64,000 nt of DNA from Macrostomum hystrix (taxonomy: Eukaryota; Platyhelminthes; Macrostomidae). Made by a program: the position numbers and the translations under genes. Shown here one piece after another: positions 46,046 to 60,400 of this stretch. Numbering within the stretch: the stretch's first letter is position 1; each line of letters starts with the position of its first letter. The stretch is from NCBI GenBank assembly GCA_950097015.1, contig CATNEN010000024.1, positions 2,485,501 through 2,549,500 on the forward strand, read 5' to 3'. The notes beneath the pieces were generated by a model. It saw only the letters and a program-made list of their open reading frames with translations, was not told where the DNA came from and searched no databases.

Positions 46046-46502
46046 TATCGGTCCAACTAGTAAATCGTCTCTTTCACAGCAAATATGAAACTAGCTAGAC
46101 TTTTATTTGAATTGTTTGGATGCGATAAAATATAATCCATATGCGATAACTTAATTTAAAATGAAACATGAAAGTATGAAGTCATGCTTGCCGGTAAAGT
46201 ACACAACAGAGAAAAAAACTGAGCTAATATTACGCTCGTAACAATAAACTTTCGGGTTCCTTTTCAACGGGAAAAATGTAAATTTAAGCGTCCTTGCATT
46301 CATTTCTACAAAGATGATCATATCAGTACAAATAATAACACTGAAGTAATTAATTTGACGTTGTCAACACACTTACAACCTTACTGACTTCAGTATTACA
46401 GAATACATGAGGAAACAGTAATAGATGATAAAATACCAAGAGTTGTCTAAAAGTATTTGCTAATATAAGTGAGGGGCAAATGATTATGACTTTTATAATC
46501 TA
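46046..46502. other. SHANK 3' flank
   Basis: AT-rich 3'UTR candidate on the minus strand. No SAM-domain coding sequence was found here in any frame by eye. Confidence 0.5.
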
Positions 46503-46592
46503 TTAATTCTGTCCATCAAGTGCCTCCCTGCTGCGCGACTTCTGCTTCAGAATTTCCTGTCTAAATTTTTCGGCTAGAATTTTAAACGACTC

Positions 46593-46632
<40 letters not shown>

Positions 46633-49600
46633 GGCTGCATTACTTGCTGCTGAATTGCCAAAGGCGGCTGATGAGGCGACTGAACTACCGGCTTCGCCAT
46701 CGTTGGCGGAGGAGGCAGCTTACGCGGCGAAGTCTGCAGCTCCGCTGGCGGCACGGCGACTTGGACTGAGGCAGCGGCCGAAGATGAGGCATCGATGCGA
46801 GCCACCAGGCCGCCGCTACGTCGAACAAGCTGAGCTTCAATCTGGCCGCTGGGATTTAGACCGGCCTCGAGCCGCTCCCTGCGCTTAGCGATCAGGGCTT
46901 TGAGCTCGCGCTCGTGATCTGAGGCCTGCTGCGGTGCTGCCGCCGGCTGCTGCTGCTGCTGCTGCTGCTGCTGGTTATTTATTGTTGACTTCTTTTGTAG
47001 AATGAGAGGCGCGACTGGCGGCGGCGGCGGCGGGGGTGGCGGCGGCGGTGGCGGCGGCGGCGGTGGCGGTGGTGGCGGAGGCGCTGAAATAGTTTGAGGC
47101 GGCTGCAACGGAGGCGGCGGTGGCGTCAACGGCAACGGCGTTGGGGGCGGAGTCACAGTAGGCGATGACGGAGACTCATCGGCCCCTTGATCTGCAAAGT
47201 TAGCAGCCTGTGGTGAATTTTGCTGCGGTGATTCAATGCTCGGCGAAGGCAAAGACTCCGGAGGCGGCGAGGGCGATGGCATTTCAGTTGCGACGATCGC
47301 GAGGGCATTCGCAGTTGGCGGCGCTTCGACAGCATGCTGCGACACAGTAAAAAAATCTGCTTCGCCGTCAGAATAGTCAGCCGATGGATCAGGGTTTTCC
47401 TCTGTGAAAGAAACGCCGTTCTCATTCTCGTTATTGTCGTCTAGTACGCTGAAGCGGCCTTCAAGGCCGGCAGGCAGCATCTTGACCGTCTCCGCATGGG
47501 TGACCAGCAGGTTCGTGCCCGGCCGCTCATACATGTACTCGGCCGACTGGCTGTAGATGTCGGATGTAGGCACCGAGGCCGGGAGCCGAGGCGGATGTGA
47601 TGGCGGCGGCGGCTGCGGCGGCTGCGGCGGCTGCGGCTGCGGCGGCGGCGGCTGTTGTGCCAAGGTCCTAGGCGGCTGTGACGGCGGAGGCGGCTGTGAC
47701 GGCGGAGGCGGCTGTGACGGCGGTGGCGCCGGCGCCGGAGGCTTTGGCGCCTGACGCTGCGGTGGCTGATGTGGCAGCTGCTGCTTTGAAAGTGGAGCGG
47801 CGAATGTTGAATCGCCAGCGGTAGCGCCGTGTTGCTTAGAGGTCGCTGTTGCCGTAATCGGCTCGGCCCAGTCAGTGCGGTCTGTCGGGATTGACAGGGG
47901 TTTAGGGGACTTCTACTTTTGTGTCTTTATCCTTCCCACTGTCTTCTAATTGTGTGTCTTTATCCTTCCCACTGTCTTCTAATTGTGCGTCTTTATCCTT
48001 CCCACTGTCTTCTTATTGTGCGTCTTTATCCTTCCCACTGTCTTCTAATTGTGCGTCTTTATCCATCCCACTGTCTTCTAATTGCGTGTCTTTATCCTTC
48101 CCACTGTCTTCTTATTGTGTGTCTTTATCCTTCCCACTGTCTTCTAATTGTGTGTCTTTATCCTTCCCACTGTCTTCTAATTGTGTGTCTTTATCCTTCC
48201 CACTGTCTTCTAATTGTGCGTCTTTATCCTTCCCACTGTCTTCTAATTGTGTGTCTTTATCCTTCCCACTGTCTTCTAATTGTGTGTCTTTATCCTTCCC
48301 ACTGTCTTCTAATTGCGTGTCTTTATCCTTCCCACTGTCTTCTTATTGTGTGTCTTTATCCTTCCCACTGTCTTCTAATTGTGTGTCTTTATCCTTCCCA
48401 CTGTCTTCTAATTGTGTGTCTTTATCCTTCCCACTGTCTTCTAATTGTGTGTCTTTATCCTTCCCACTGTCTTCTAATTGTGTGTCTTTATCCTTCCCAC
48501 TGTCTTCTAATTGTGTGTCTTTATCCTTCCCACTGTCTTCTAATTGTGTGTCTTTATCCTTCCCACTGTCTTCTAATTGTGTGTCTTTATCCTTCCCACT
48601 GGCTTCTAATTGTGTGTCTTTATCCTTCCCACTGGCTTCTAATTGTGTGTCTTTATCCTTCCCACTGTCTTCTAATTGTGTGTCTTTATCCTTCCCACTG
48701 GCTTCTAATTGTGTGTCTTTATCCTTCCCACTGGCTTCTAATTGTGTTTCTTCATCCTTCCCACTGTCTTCTTGTTTGTTGGTCATTTAACTTCCCTATA
48801 GTTTTCAGTTTTTATCAGAGTATCATGATGCCAACTATTGAATTTCGATGCATTTTTACTGTACCATAATGACTTAGTATTGGCTATTGGTGTAAATTGG
48901 TTCTCTTCTATAACGGAAACAATAGTAATAAACAAAGCATAGTAATATAGGCTTCGACGAAATCTATGCATCAATTGTAAGTGGATTGTGCTTAGTGGGC
49001 ACAAAAAATTAAAAGGGAAAGAGTAATTATCTTTGAATAAAATACTTACGCTTGATTTAAAAGACTAAAATAGCTCGACCAAATAATAATTAATCAAGAA
49101 AGCAACGTCACCAAAAGTCCAAACGCAAATAATGCTACTCACAAGTAGTAAACAAAGCCACAGATAATAAATAGTAATATCCTTAAAAACTGACTTTAGC
49201 CACCAATAAAAACTGGATAGCCGTTCAAGCGAGGGGCGGAAGAAGTAAAAAAATGAGTAAAATCTGGAATATTTGCGATCTCATTGGAAGATCAAAGATC
49301 TGGCGATCTGATGATCTGAGGATTGAGGATCTGAGGACCTGAGGACCTGATGATCTGAGGATCTGAGGATCTGAGGATCTGAGGACCTGAGGATCTGAGG
49401 ACCTGAGGATCTGGGGACCTGAGGACCTGAGGATCTGAGGACCTAAGGATCTGAGGACCTAAGGATCTGAAGACCTGATTATCTGAGGACCTAAGGATCT
49501 GAGGACCTGAGGATCTGAGGACCTGAGGATCTGAGGACATGAGGATCTGAGGACCTGAGGATCTGAGGACATGAGGATCTGAGGATCTGAGGACCTGAGG

Positions 49601-52600
49601 AACTGAGGATCTGAGGACCTAAGGATCTGAGGACCTAAGGATCTGAAGACCTGATTATCTGAGGACCTAAGGATCTGAGGACCTGAGGATCTGAGGACAT
49701 GAGGATCTGAGGACCTGAGGATCTGAGGACCTGAGGATCTGAGGACCTGAGGATCTGAGGACCTGAGGATCTGAGGACCTGAGGATCTGAGGACCTGAGG
49801 ATCTGAGGGATGTAAAGAAGCTTCACTATAATCGATAACTAGCTGATAAGTCAGCTAAAAGCTCATGGCGAAAGCTCCCTCCATGAAAGAAACAGTAATT
49901 GATACATCAAATATGCATAGTAAATCAGTGGTTTTCCAGCACAGCTGGTTGGACTAAAGCATTAAAGAATGGAATGAAAATAAGTTAGCGTGCCTTGCAG
50001 TCAGGCGGCATCGGTGCAATTCTACAAATGAGGATAGTGGCACAAAAAGATGGACTTTCAGAACTGCAGAAAAAAAATACATTTTTTATTAATAAACTAC
50101 ACAGAAAACAATCAGAAAACTTTATTTTCTAAATCGACGAATTTTCTAAATAGACGAATTTCCTAAATAGACGAATTTCCAAATAGACGAATTTCCAAAA
50201 AGACGAATTTTCTAAATAGACGAATTTCCTAAATCGACGAATTTTCTAAATAGACGAATTTCCAAATGGACGAATTTCCAAATAGACGAATTTCCAAATA
50301 GACGAATTTCCAAAAAGACGAATTTTCTAAATAGACGAATTTCCTAAATCGACGAATTTTCTAAATAGACGAATTTCCAAATGGACGAATTTCCAAATAG
50401 ATGAATTTCCAAATAGATGAATTTCCAAATAGATGAATTTCCAAATAGATGAATTTCCAAATAGACGAATTTCCAAATAGATGAATTTCCAAAAAGACGA
50501 ATTTTCTAAATCGATGAATTTCTAAATCGACGAATTTCCAAAACAGAAGAATTTCCAAATAGACGAATTTTCAAATAGATGAAATTCCAAATAGATAAAT
50601 TTCCTAAATAGACGAATTTCCAAATAGACGAATTTCCAAATAGACGAATTTCCAAATAGACGAATTTTCTGAATAGATGAATTTCCAAATCGATGAATTT
50701 CTAAATAGACGAGTTTCTAAATAGACGAATTTCCAAATCTATGAATTTCCAAATAGACGAATTACCAAATAGACGAATTTTCTAAATAGACGAATTTCCA
50801 AATAGACGAATTTCCATATAGACGAATTTTCTAAATAAAGGCTATTTTAATTCCATCATTTTACCACAGTAAAAAATCGACATTTTCTACAACAAATAAA
50901 ATCAAAGGCAAGTAGAAACGTCGCCAAAAAGTACATCTAAGAAGTTTAAAGCAGAAATACTGAAAACTAACCCGGCAGCTGCTGTTTGACCACCTGTCGC
51001 CTAGTAACAGTGAGCACCTGCATTGCCAGGGTCTCGCCAGACTCTTTAATCAGTCGGACGCACATTTCGTGACTGGCGGCGCGCACGTCAACATCACCGA
51101 TGGCTACAATGAAGTCGCCGCGGCGCAGGCCGGCCCGACATGCCGGACTGCCGGTCTCGACATCGTCCAGGTACTGCAGGCCCGGAATCTCCTTGGTTGG
51201 CTGGAATTCGGCCAGGCGAAGCTGTTCGCCGGCTTTAGCGCCGCGCAGCACAAAACCGAAGCCCCGGCCGCCTCTCTGAAGCACCACAGTCCGATTCGTG
51301 TGCTGCACCTCATCCTGGCTACTGTCAGTAGGCAAGTAGGTGAATTTCGCAATTTTTATTTTCGGAGCTTCCAAGAGTTCAGAGATGCCAGGAATTCGGA
51401 GATTTCAGGAATTTGGAGATTCCAGAAATTCGGAGATTCCAGAAATTCAGAGATTTCAGAAATGAGGAGATTCTACGAATTCAGAGATTCCAGGAATTCG
51501 GAGATTCCGGGAATTCGGAGATTCCAGGAATTCGGAGATTCCAGGAATTAGAAGATTCCAGGAATTAGAAGATTCCAGGAATTAGGAGATTACAGGAATT
51601 AGGAGATTTCAGGAATTAGGAGATTTCAGGAATTAGGAGATTTCAGGAATTAGGAGATTCCAGGAATTAGGAGATTCCAGGAATTAGGAGATTCCAGGAA
51701 TTCTGAGATTCCAGGAATTGGAGCTTCTACGAATTCAGAGATTCCGAGAATTAAGGAAGTAGATTTTTTCTTAAACAGATTATGACATTGTCTTTACGAC
51801 TTTAATCGTAGCGGACAATTTTAATTATCCTATGATTAAAATTTGATTAAATGTGATCTTATAAACTACGAATCACAAGTGTGATTGACAGGGGCCAAGA
51901 ATTGGCTACTCACACAATGGGTAGCAGCGAAGTTGGCACGTGGTACTCTTCAAATGTCTGCTGCGACACTGCAAGGTAAAGACGGATCGGAAAATGAAAT
52001 CCAACGCGAGGATTTTTTTAGTTAAGATAGGGGAACTAAAAAAAGAAATCAGCAGATTAAGAACATTTTAACCGCTTTTTAATTTTAATAAATGTTAGTT
52101 TCTTGTTTAAAAATACCCTAAGAGCCATACTACGCTCGTATATGAAAGTTCTTTAATTTAAGAAAACGCGTTTCAGATGACCTAATATTTGTACTTTCGG
52201 GCCCGATTGTCGCACGTACTTAGTTTGTTGCGGGGACTTGTGAAATCGAACCCGGGACGTAGCGAAACGAAGCGCTTGACCAGTCAGCTCTATGGCTCTC
52301 CGGTGTTCGCTTGGCATATTTAATTTATTTTCGTTTTTATCTACTTTACAGCAGATTCGAACCTGGGACCTACCGAAACGAAGTCTAAAGCGATAGCACT
52401 TGACCTGTCAGACCCTCTGACTCTCCAGTGTTCGCTTGGGATAAGCAACTTAATTTTCTATTTATCGACTATACTGCAGATTCGAACCTGGTACCTACCG
52501 AAACGAAGTCGGAAGCGATACGGACGCGCTACGCTGGCCCTGAACTAACAAGTATTCGTTTTCAAAGTGACTCACCCATGCTGCGCCTTGGCAATTGGTT

Positions 52601-55600
52601 GCCATCTGTCATGGCGCCAGGCAAATGGCTGACAGATCTTGATAAGCCACCGTTCACTGCAACTGCCGCAGCTGCTGAAACGGCCGCAGGTCCGCCGGCG
52701 GCGTGTCCATAGGTGGCCGGCACAGAGGCCTGGCTGGACAGCTCGGCGAGCTGCTGCCTCTCCAGCCGGCCCAGGTTGGACAGCGAGCCCCAGCGCTGCT
52801 GATTGCGCAGAGTTGGAATGCTGGTCCGCCGGCCGGCATTGAAATACGGCGCATCTCGCATCGGCACAATGTCTTCGTCGCGAAATGTGCGAATTAGTTC
52901 GGCCACCTCGGAGTGATTAGACACCACGGCCACCTGGTAGGCTGTCTGGTCCTGCTGGTTGCGCAGGCTGCGGTTGGCTCCGCAGAACAGCAGCTGCTTG
53001 GCGCACTCCGTCTGGCGTGCGAGGATACGATGTTAGGATAGTATTTGGTGTGGAAATTTATCCCCTTGGAAGCCTAATATAGAGGGGAGATTTATCGCCT
53101 TGGTAGCCAAGTATAGAGGGAAGATTCATCCCGTTGGTAGCTGGGTGTATAGGGGAGATTTATCCTCTTGGTAGCTGAGTATATAGGGAAGATTTATCCC
53201 CTTGGTAGCTGAGTATATAGGGAAGATTCATCCCCTTAGTAGCTGAGTATATAGGGGAGATTTATCCCCTTGGTAGCTGAGTATATAGGGGAGATTCATC
53301 CCCTTGGTAGCTGAGTATATAGGGAAGATTCATCCCCTTAGTAGCTGAGTATATAGGGGAGATTTATCCCCTTGGTAGCTGAGTATATAGGGGAGATTCA
53401 TCCCCTTGGTAGCTGAGTATATAGGGAAGATTCATCCCCTTGGTAGCTGAGTATATAGGGGAGATTCATCCCCTTGGTAGCTGAGTATATAGGGAAGATT
53501 CATCCCCTTAGTAGCTGAGTATATAGGGGAGATTTATCCCCTTGGTAGCTGAGTATATAGGGGAGATTTATCCCTTTGGTAACTGAGTGTAGAGGGAAGA
53601 TTTATCCCACAATAGTGAAGGAGTGGATAAGAAATCTATGTTCTATAGCAACCTCTTCACAAGCTATTTCACAAACCCCGTAGAAATAAATCCAGTGTTT
53701 ATAAATCAAACAAAAGCTCATCATTCTAACCTGGTTCATGTAGCCGCAGATGTGCAGCGGTGAATTGCCATTTTTAGTTAGCGCATTAACATCCGCCCCG
53801 TAGTTAATTAGGTACTGCAGGTGCTGCACTTTGCCAAACTTGCAAGCCTAGAATTAAATTTCATCAAATATTTGAATATCTAATGCGTTTGGGAAAATTT
53901 ACTTAATGATGACCATTGGCCAAAAAAATAATAATTCATTACAAACTTTGAATTTCACAAATGGCACTTTTGAACTCGGAATGTCAAATATGGCACTTTT
54001 GAACTCGGAATGTTCTAAAATGGCACTTTTGAACTCGGAATGTCAAAAATGGCACTTTTGAACTCGGAATGTTCTAAAATGGCACTTTTGAACTCTGAAT
54101 GTCAAAAATGGCACTTTTGAACTCTGAATGTTATAAAATGGCACTTTTGAACTAGGAATGTCAAAAATGGCACTTTTGAACTCGGAATGTCAAAAATGGC
54201 ACTTTTGAACCCGGAATGTCAAAAATGGCACTTTTGAACTCGGAATGTCAAAAATGGCACTTTTGAACCCGGAATGTCAAAAATGGCACTTTTGAACTCG
54301 GAATGTCAAAAATGGCACTTTTGAACTCAGAATGTTTTTCAAGTTCCCGGATCGAATGAATAAGGTCAAGCAGTAATTACCTGGTGAATCTCCTGCAGGC
54401 CCTGATCGTCTCGAATGCCCAGCACGCTGTGATCGAACAGTAGGCGCTCGGCGCAGTTCGGCCTGGTGTCGTGCAGCATGGTGTAGTACAGTGGGGTCAG
54501 GCCGCGAAGATCCACGCAGTTGGGCGACTGGCCCAGGTCCAGCAGGGTCTGAGCGGCCGAGTTAAGCGGGCTGACATTAATCTGACTGGCACTAATCTGA
54601 CTGGCATTGATCTGACTGGCATTGATCTGACTGGCACTGATCTGACTGGCACTAATCTGACTGGCACTAATCTGACTGGCATTGACCTGACTGGCATTGA
54701 TCTGACTGGCACTGATCTGACTGGCACTAATCTGACTGGCACTAATCTGACTGGCACTAATCTGACTGGCACTGATCTGACTCTTACTGATCTGACTGAC
54801 ACTGATCTGACTGACACTGATCTGACTGGCACTAATCTGACTGGCACTGCTCTGACTGGCACTGATCTGACTGACATTGATCTGACTGGCACTGATCTGA
54901 CTGGCACTGCTCTGACTGGCATTGATCTGACTGGCACTGATCTGACTCTTACTGATCTGACTGACATTGATCTGACTGGCACTAATCTGACTGACACTGA
55001 TCTGACTGGCACTGCTCTGACTGGCACTGCTCTGACTGGCACTGATCTGACTGACATTGATCTGACTGGCATTGATCTGACTGGCACTGATCTGACTGAC
55101 ATTGATCTGACTGGCATTGATCTGACTGGCACTAATCTGACTGGCACTAATCTGTATGCACTCACATTAATAGCCTCAAGATTGCCGTGCACTGCCGCCT
55201 TATGCAGCGGTGTCATTGAGTCCTTTGAGTCGCGAAAGTCCATATGAGCACCCCCGGAGCATAGGGCCATGATCATAGCTCGCGGCTTTGGCAGGGTCAC
55301 CGCAATCGTCAGGGGAGTGTCTGCGGTTATTGTAAGACCTGCTTGTAAGACCTTTGTGTACTTCCTCTGCAGAATTTAGTGACAACACTAAAATGGCAAT
55401 CTCTAAAAACCACGAATGACCTAGTGAAGAATAGTATTAAGGTCCTAAGCATGGATATTATAGCTTATTAATAATCTATGAATGACCGAATGGCGATATA
55501 AAAATGGTCAACGATTTCAAACTACCTATTCTAGTCAATAATGCTGCGTTAAGCTCAAATAAAAATCGTGACATTTTTTAAAGATTCTGTTAATATTTTT

Positions 55601-57259
55601 CGCACATATAATGACAGTTTATACACTTCTTATCGGACCTTCAAGTCGTGAGTCCGATGCTCTAACCACTTGGCTACAAGGCTAAAAGACTAATAAACTT
55701 GGCAAATAATAAAAGAAACACAAAATCATTATTTGTACCAACGCCCATTTTTTGTCTCAGATTTTGGACAAAAGAAAATGAGACATCACACACTTGATAC
55801 ACACACAGACAAACACAGCCCATTAGAAGAAGCAATTCAGGCAGTAGTGACTCACTCAACTCTCACAGTGAGACTTATGTTGGGTGTGTGACTCAACTGA
55901 CTCAACTGGCGCAAAAGCAGAAAAATGAACAGAATTTATAGACTCAGATATGCTTGCTTCTCTCCAAGGCATTTTTATGACTATAGCCATTTTTGTAGTA
56001 AAACTATTCATAAATTTTATATATATATCGTTTCTCTCTCATTTTTTCGGATAAGACGGGCAATTTCTAATAATAAATACAACTATTAGTGTTGAATTTT
56101 CCTTAAATTTGATTCTCTAATTATCTGTCAATGTTTCTCACAGTTTATAATAGCTTTATCTCACCCTCTCATTGTTCGTCTCACCCTCTCATAGTTTATT
56201 TCATCCTCTCATTGTTTATCTCACCCTCTCATAGTTTATCTCACCCTCTCATTGTTTATCTCACCCTCTCATTGTTTATCTCACCCTCTTATAGTTTATC
56301 TCACCCTCTCATAGTTTATCTCACCCTCTTATAGTTTATCTCACCCTCTTATAGTTTATCTCACCCTATCATTGTTTATCTCACCCTCTCATTGTTTATC
56401 TCACCCTCTCATTGTTTATCTCACGCTCTCATTGTTTATCTCACCCTCTCATTGTTTATCTCACGCTCTCATTGTTTATCTCACCCTCTCATTGTTTATC
56501 TCACCCTATCATTGTTTTTCTCATCCTCTCATTTTTTATCTCACCCTCTCATTGTTTATCTCACCCTCTCATTGTTTACCTCACGCTCTCATTGTTTATC
56601 TCACCCTCTCATTGTTTATCTCACCCTATCATTGTTTTTCTCACCCTCTCATTTTTTATATCACCCTCTCATTGTTTATCTGTTTATTTGTTTATCTCAA
56701 CAATATTTACGTTCTCTAAAGATTTTACGGTATGTCTGCTAACTCGTATGTTAAACCAAAACGCCCTCCGTTATCCAGTTGGAATATTCCAAATAAAGCG
56801 AATGTACTTTTCAGACACCGCAGCAAAACCAAACCAAGCAGGCCGATCGATTTTTTCTTCTCCTCTTAACGCGAAGAAACTATTGTCGATATTTTTCTGA
56901 CCACCCCACTGCTAGAACTTTCTCTCTGCCCTACCCAAACCCCCCCCCGGCTACACCTTCGAGTCCCACCACGCTGGAGCAGCTTTTTTTATTGCAACTC
57001 ACTAATTTGATCTCGAGTTTCATCTCACAGTCTCTACCCTGTCCCTTACTTCTGCCTGACATCGAATTCTGCTCCTAAGCGGTCACTGACGAGCTCTCTA
57101 TACTATTATAGATTAGTTTTATTCCCTTAACACCCTACTTCGGCTAATGCTACGCTCGTAGTTAGAATTTGAATCTACCACTGAATCTGTCGACAGCAGC
57201 AGCAGCAACGGCAGCAGCAGCAGCAGCAACAGCAGTAACAGCAGCAACAACAACGATAG

Positions 57260-57300
<41 letters not shown>

Positions 57301-57442
57301 ACAGCAACGATAGCAACAGCAGCAGCAGCAGCAGCAACAGCAGTAACAGCAGTAACAGCAGCAACAACAACGATAGCATCAGCAGCAGCAGCAGCAGCAA
57401 CAGCAACAGCAGCAGCAGCAACAGCAACGATAGCAACAGCAG

Positions 57443-57477
<35 letters not shown>

Positions 57478-60400
57478 ACAGCAGCAGCAGCAACAGCAAA
57501 GATAGCAACAGCAGCAGCAGCAGCAACGGCAGCAGCTGCAGCAACAGCAACAGCAGCAACAGCAACAGTAGCAGCAGCAACAGCAGCAGCAGCAGCAACG
57601 GCAGCAGCTGCAGCAGCAGGAACAGCAGCGGTAGCAACAGCAGCAGCAGCAACAGCAGCAGCAGCAACAGCAGCAGCAGCAACAGCAAAGATAGCAACAG
57701 CAGCAGCAGCAGCAACGGCAGCAGCTGCAGCAACAGCAACAGCAGCAACAGCAACAGTAGCAGCAGCAACAGCAGCAGCAGCAGCAACGGCAGCAGCTGC
57801 AGCAGCAGCAACAGCAGCGGTAGCAACAGCAGCAAAAAAACTGTTAGAAATAAAATCAAGAGTTCTATCTGTATGAAAAATGGGAACTAATATAATTTAC
57901 AATTTTAATGCTGCTCATAAATGGACTATAAACCCCATAAAAGTACACGGCCGCACGAAACAAACAACACGAAATGCGACAGTGCATAGCTCGTATAGCA
58001 CTGACCTGACACTGACACACCCAAAGTCGCTCACACAGTGATAGTGCAAAATAATGGCTTTGTAATTCTCAAAAGACTCTAAACTGCCTCATCCGAGTCA
58101 TCCCATCGCTTCCTCATTAGTGATAAAAATCCACCGATTGCTAGGCAGAATGTTGAGCAATTCGATTTTTTGTCAGTGAATAGGTAATCAATATGACCAT
58201 GCCAGTAATTGCATGAAGCTGTGATTCCGCCTTATTGGGTTAGGAACTTCAAGTATTGGATTTATCCAGTTGAAACGAAAACATTTGATCAAAATTTGAT
58301 ACATGTTCAGACAGAAAAGTTTCTTCTTGTCACATCTAAAGCCGTATAATAAAATTATTTACTAAAATGGCTACTAAATATCACAGTGACGTAACGAGGA
58401 CGGAATAAAAGTACATTCAGGTAGCCAGGAGGCAATAAAGTACAGAAGCCCTGGCTATGACCCAAAAAAGTACACATGGGTAGCCATGCCTCACTAAAGT
58501 ACACTCGGATAGCCATGAATACTAAAGTACACAAGGGTAGCGAAATGACCGAATACTAATAATAATAATTGCAGGAGGGCTGCGGGCAATGGCACATCAT
58601 TTCGTGACACTAGACCCGCAGCCAACGAGGAGAAAATTCTGCCCATTTCGCTGACTCTTGAGCACACACGCACACAGATACTGTACGCAGGCACGCGCTC
58701 ACACAGGTGTGGACATCTGCCCTGACATTCTCATCGTCGGGGAGTGCACATTTTACTGTGCGTTGGAGGTTGGACATCAAGGGCGTACATCGGCACGACA
58801 AGCCACCAAGCCTTCTCTCCGCGGCTGCGCCCCAAATGAATGTGGCCTCGCCGCGGAATCGAGCTCGGGGACCTTGGTACGAGAAGCAGACGCGGTAACC
58901 GGTCTGCCACTCACCCCCCTCATATGACCCAATGACCCAAGAACACAGGAGTAGCCATGACTACTAAAGTACACAGGAGTAGCCATGACTACTAAAGTAC
59001 ACAGGAGTAGCCATGACTACTAAAGTACACAGGAGTAGCCATGACTACTAAAGTACACAGGAGTAGCCATTACCTACTTATGTACAAAGGGATATAAAGG
59101 GTTGTCAGCCATGACTGAAACTCACCGCCTGTATCCTTGCAGTGAAAATTCGGATCAATGCCTTTATTGACCCATTTGTTCACTTTTACTGTATCGCCAG
59201 TTCGCACAAACTCGACAAATTGCTTCAGATTGCTCTGGAAATTGGCGACGGCATTTTGTGAATGCAAAAGTTTTTACATTGTTCGATGGTGGACTCAGTG
59301 AAACAATGAAAAAGCTAGAGTGAAATGCGATGATTTGCATGTAAAATGCGACAGTCTGTATGTAAAATGTGACACTTTGTATGTAAAATGTGACACTTTG
59401 TATGTAAAATGTGACAGTCTGTGTGTAAGATGTGACAGTCTGTGTGTAAGATGTGACAGTCTGTGTGTAAAATGTGACAGTCTGTGTGTAAGATGTGACA
59501 GTCTGTGTGTAAGATGTGACAGTCTGTGTGTAAAATGTGACAGTCTGTGTGTAAAATGTGACAGTCTGTGTGTAAGATGTGACAGTCTGTGTGTAAGATG
59601 TGACAGTCTGTGTGTAAAATGTGACAGTCTGTGTGTAAGATGTGACAGTCTGTGTGTAAGATGTGACAGTCTGTGTGTAAGATGTGACAGTCTGTGTGTA
59701 AGATGTGACAGTCTGTGTGTAAGATGTGACAGTTGTATGTAAAATGTGACACATTGTATGTAAAACGTGACAGTCTGTGTGTAAGATGTGACAGTTGTGT
59801 GTAAAATGTGACAGTCTGTGTGTAAAATGTGACAGTCTGTGTGTAAAATGAGACAGTGTGTGTAAGATGTGACAGTCTGTGTGTAAAATGTGACAGTCTG
59901 TGTGTAAAATGTGACAGTCTGTATGTAAAATGTGACAGTCTGTGTGTAAAATGAGACAGTGTGTGTAAAATGTGACAGTCTGTGTGTAAAATGTGACAGT
60001 CTGTGTGTAAAATGTGACAGTCTGTGTGTAAAATGTGACAGTCTGTGTGTAAAATGTGACAGTAAAATGCAAGGCTTTTTCGGTTAAAAATAGCAACAGA
60101 AGTGATTATAGGTAAAGGAGACAGAGAGACAGATAATGGCAGATGGAGGTGACAGGGCCAATCTAATAGCTGCATAGAGAAGTAATTGCACTTACCTTAG
60201 AATGCAGCTTCTTTAGCTTGCTGGTGCTAATGGACTGGGAGCGATAAATTCGTCTCTTGTATTTGAACTGAAACAAACAAAACAGGGGGATTTTGGGCAT
60301 TTTAGAGAAATGAACTTCCTTGCACCTGACGTTTTATTAGTTTGTACTAAATAAAGACAAAGTACAAAGGAGAAAATAACGCGAATTGGGAATCAGTCAC

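Noticed and set aside
47919-48869. Long plus-strand frames of CLYPSHCLLIV repeats
   Set aside because: This is the 33-bp array in SHANK intron 10. Several frames are open at once because the unit is a multiple of three.
57119-57859. Poly-Leu and poly-Ala/Thr frames
   Set aside because: Readings of the CAG/CAA tract inside a SHANK intron.
59164-60175. Minus-strand frames of HILHTDC repeats
   Set aside because: 21-bp intronic array. The frame merges with a true SHANK exon only because both are open.
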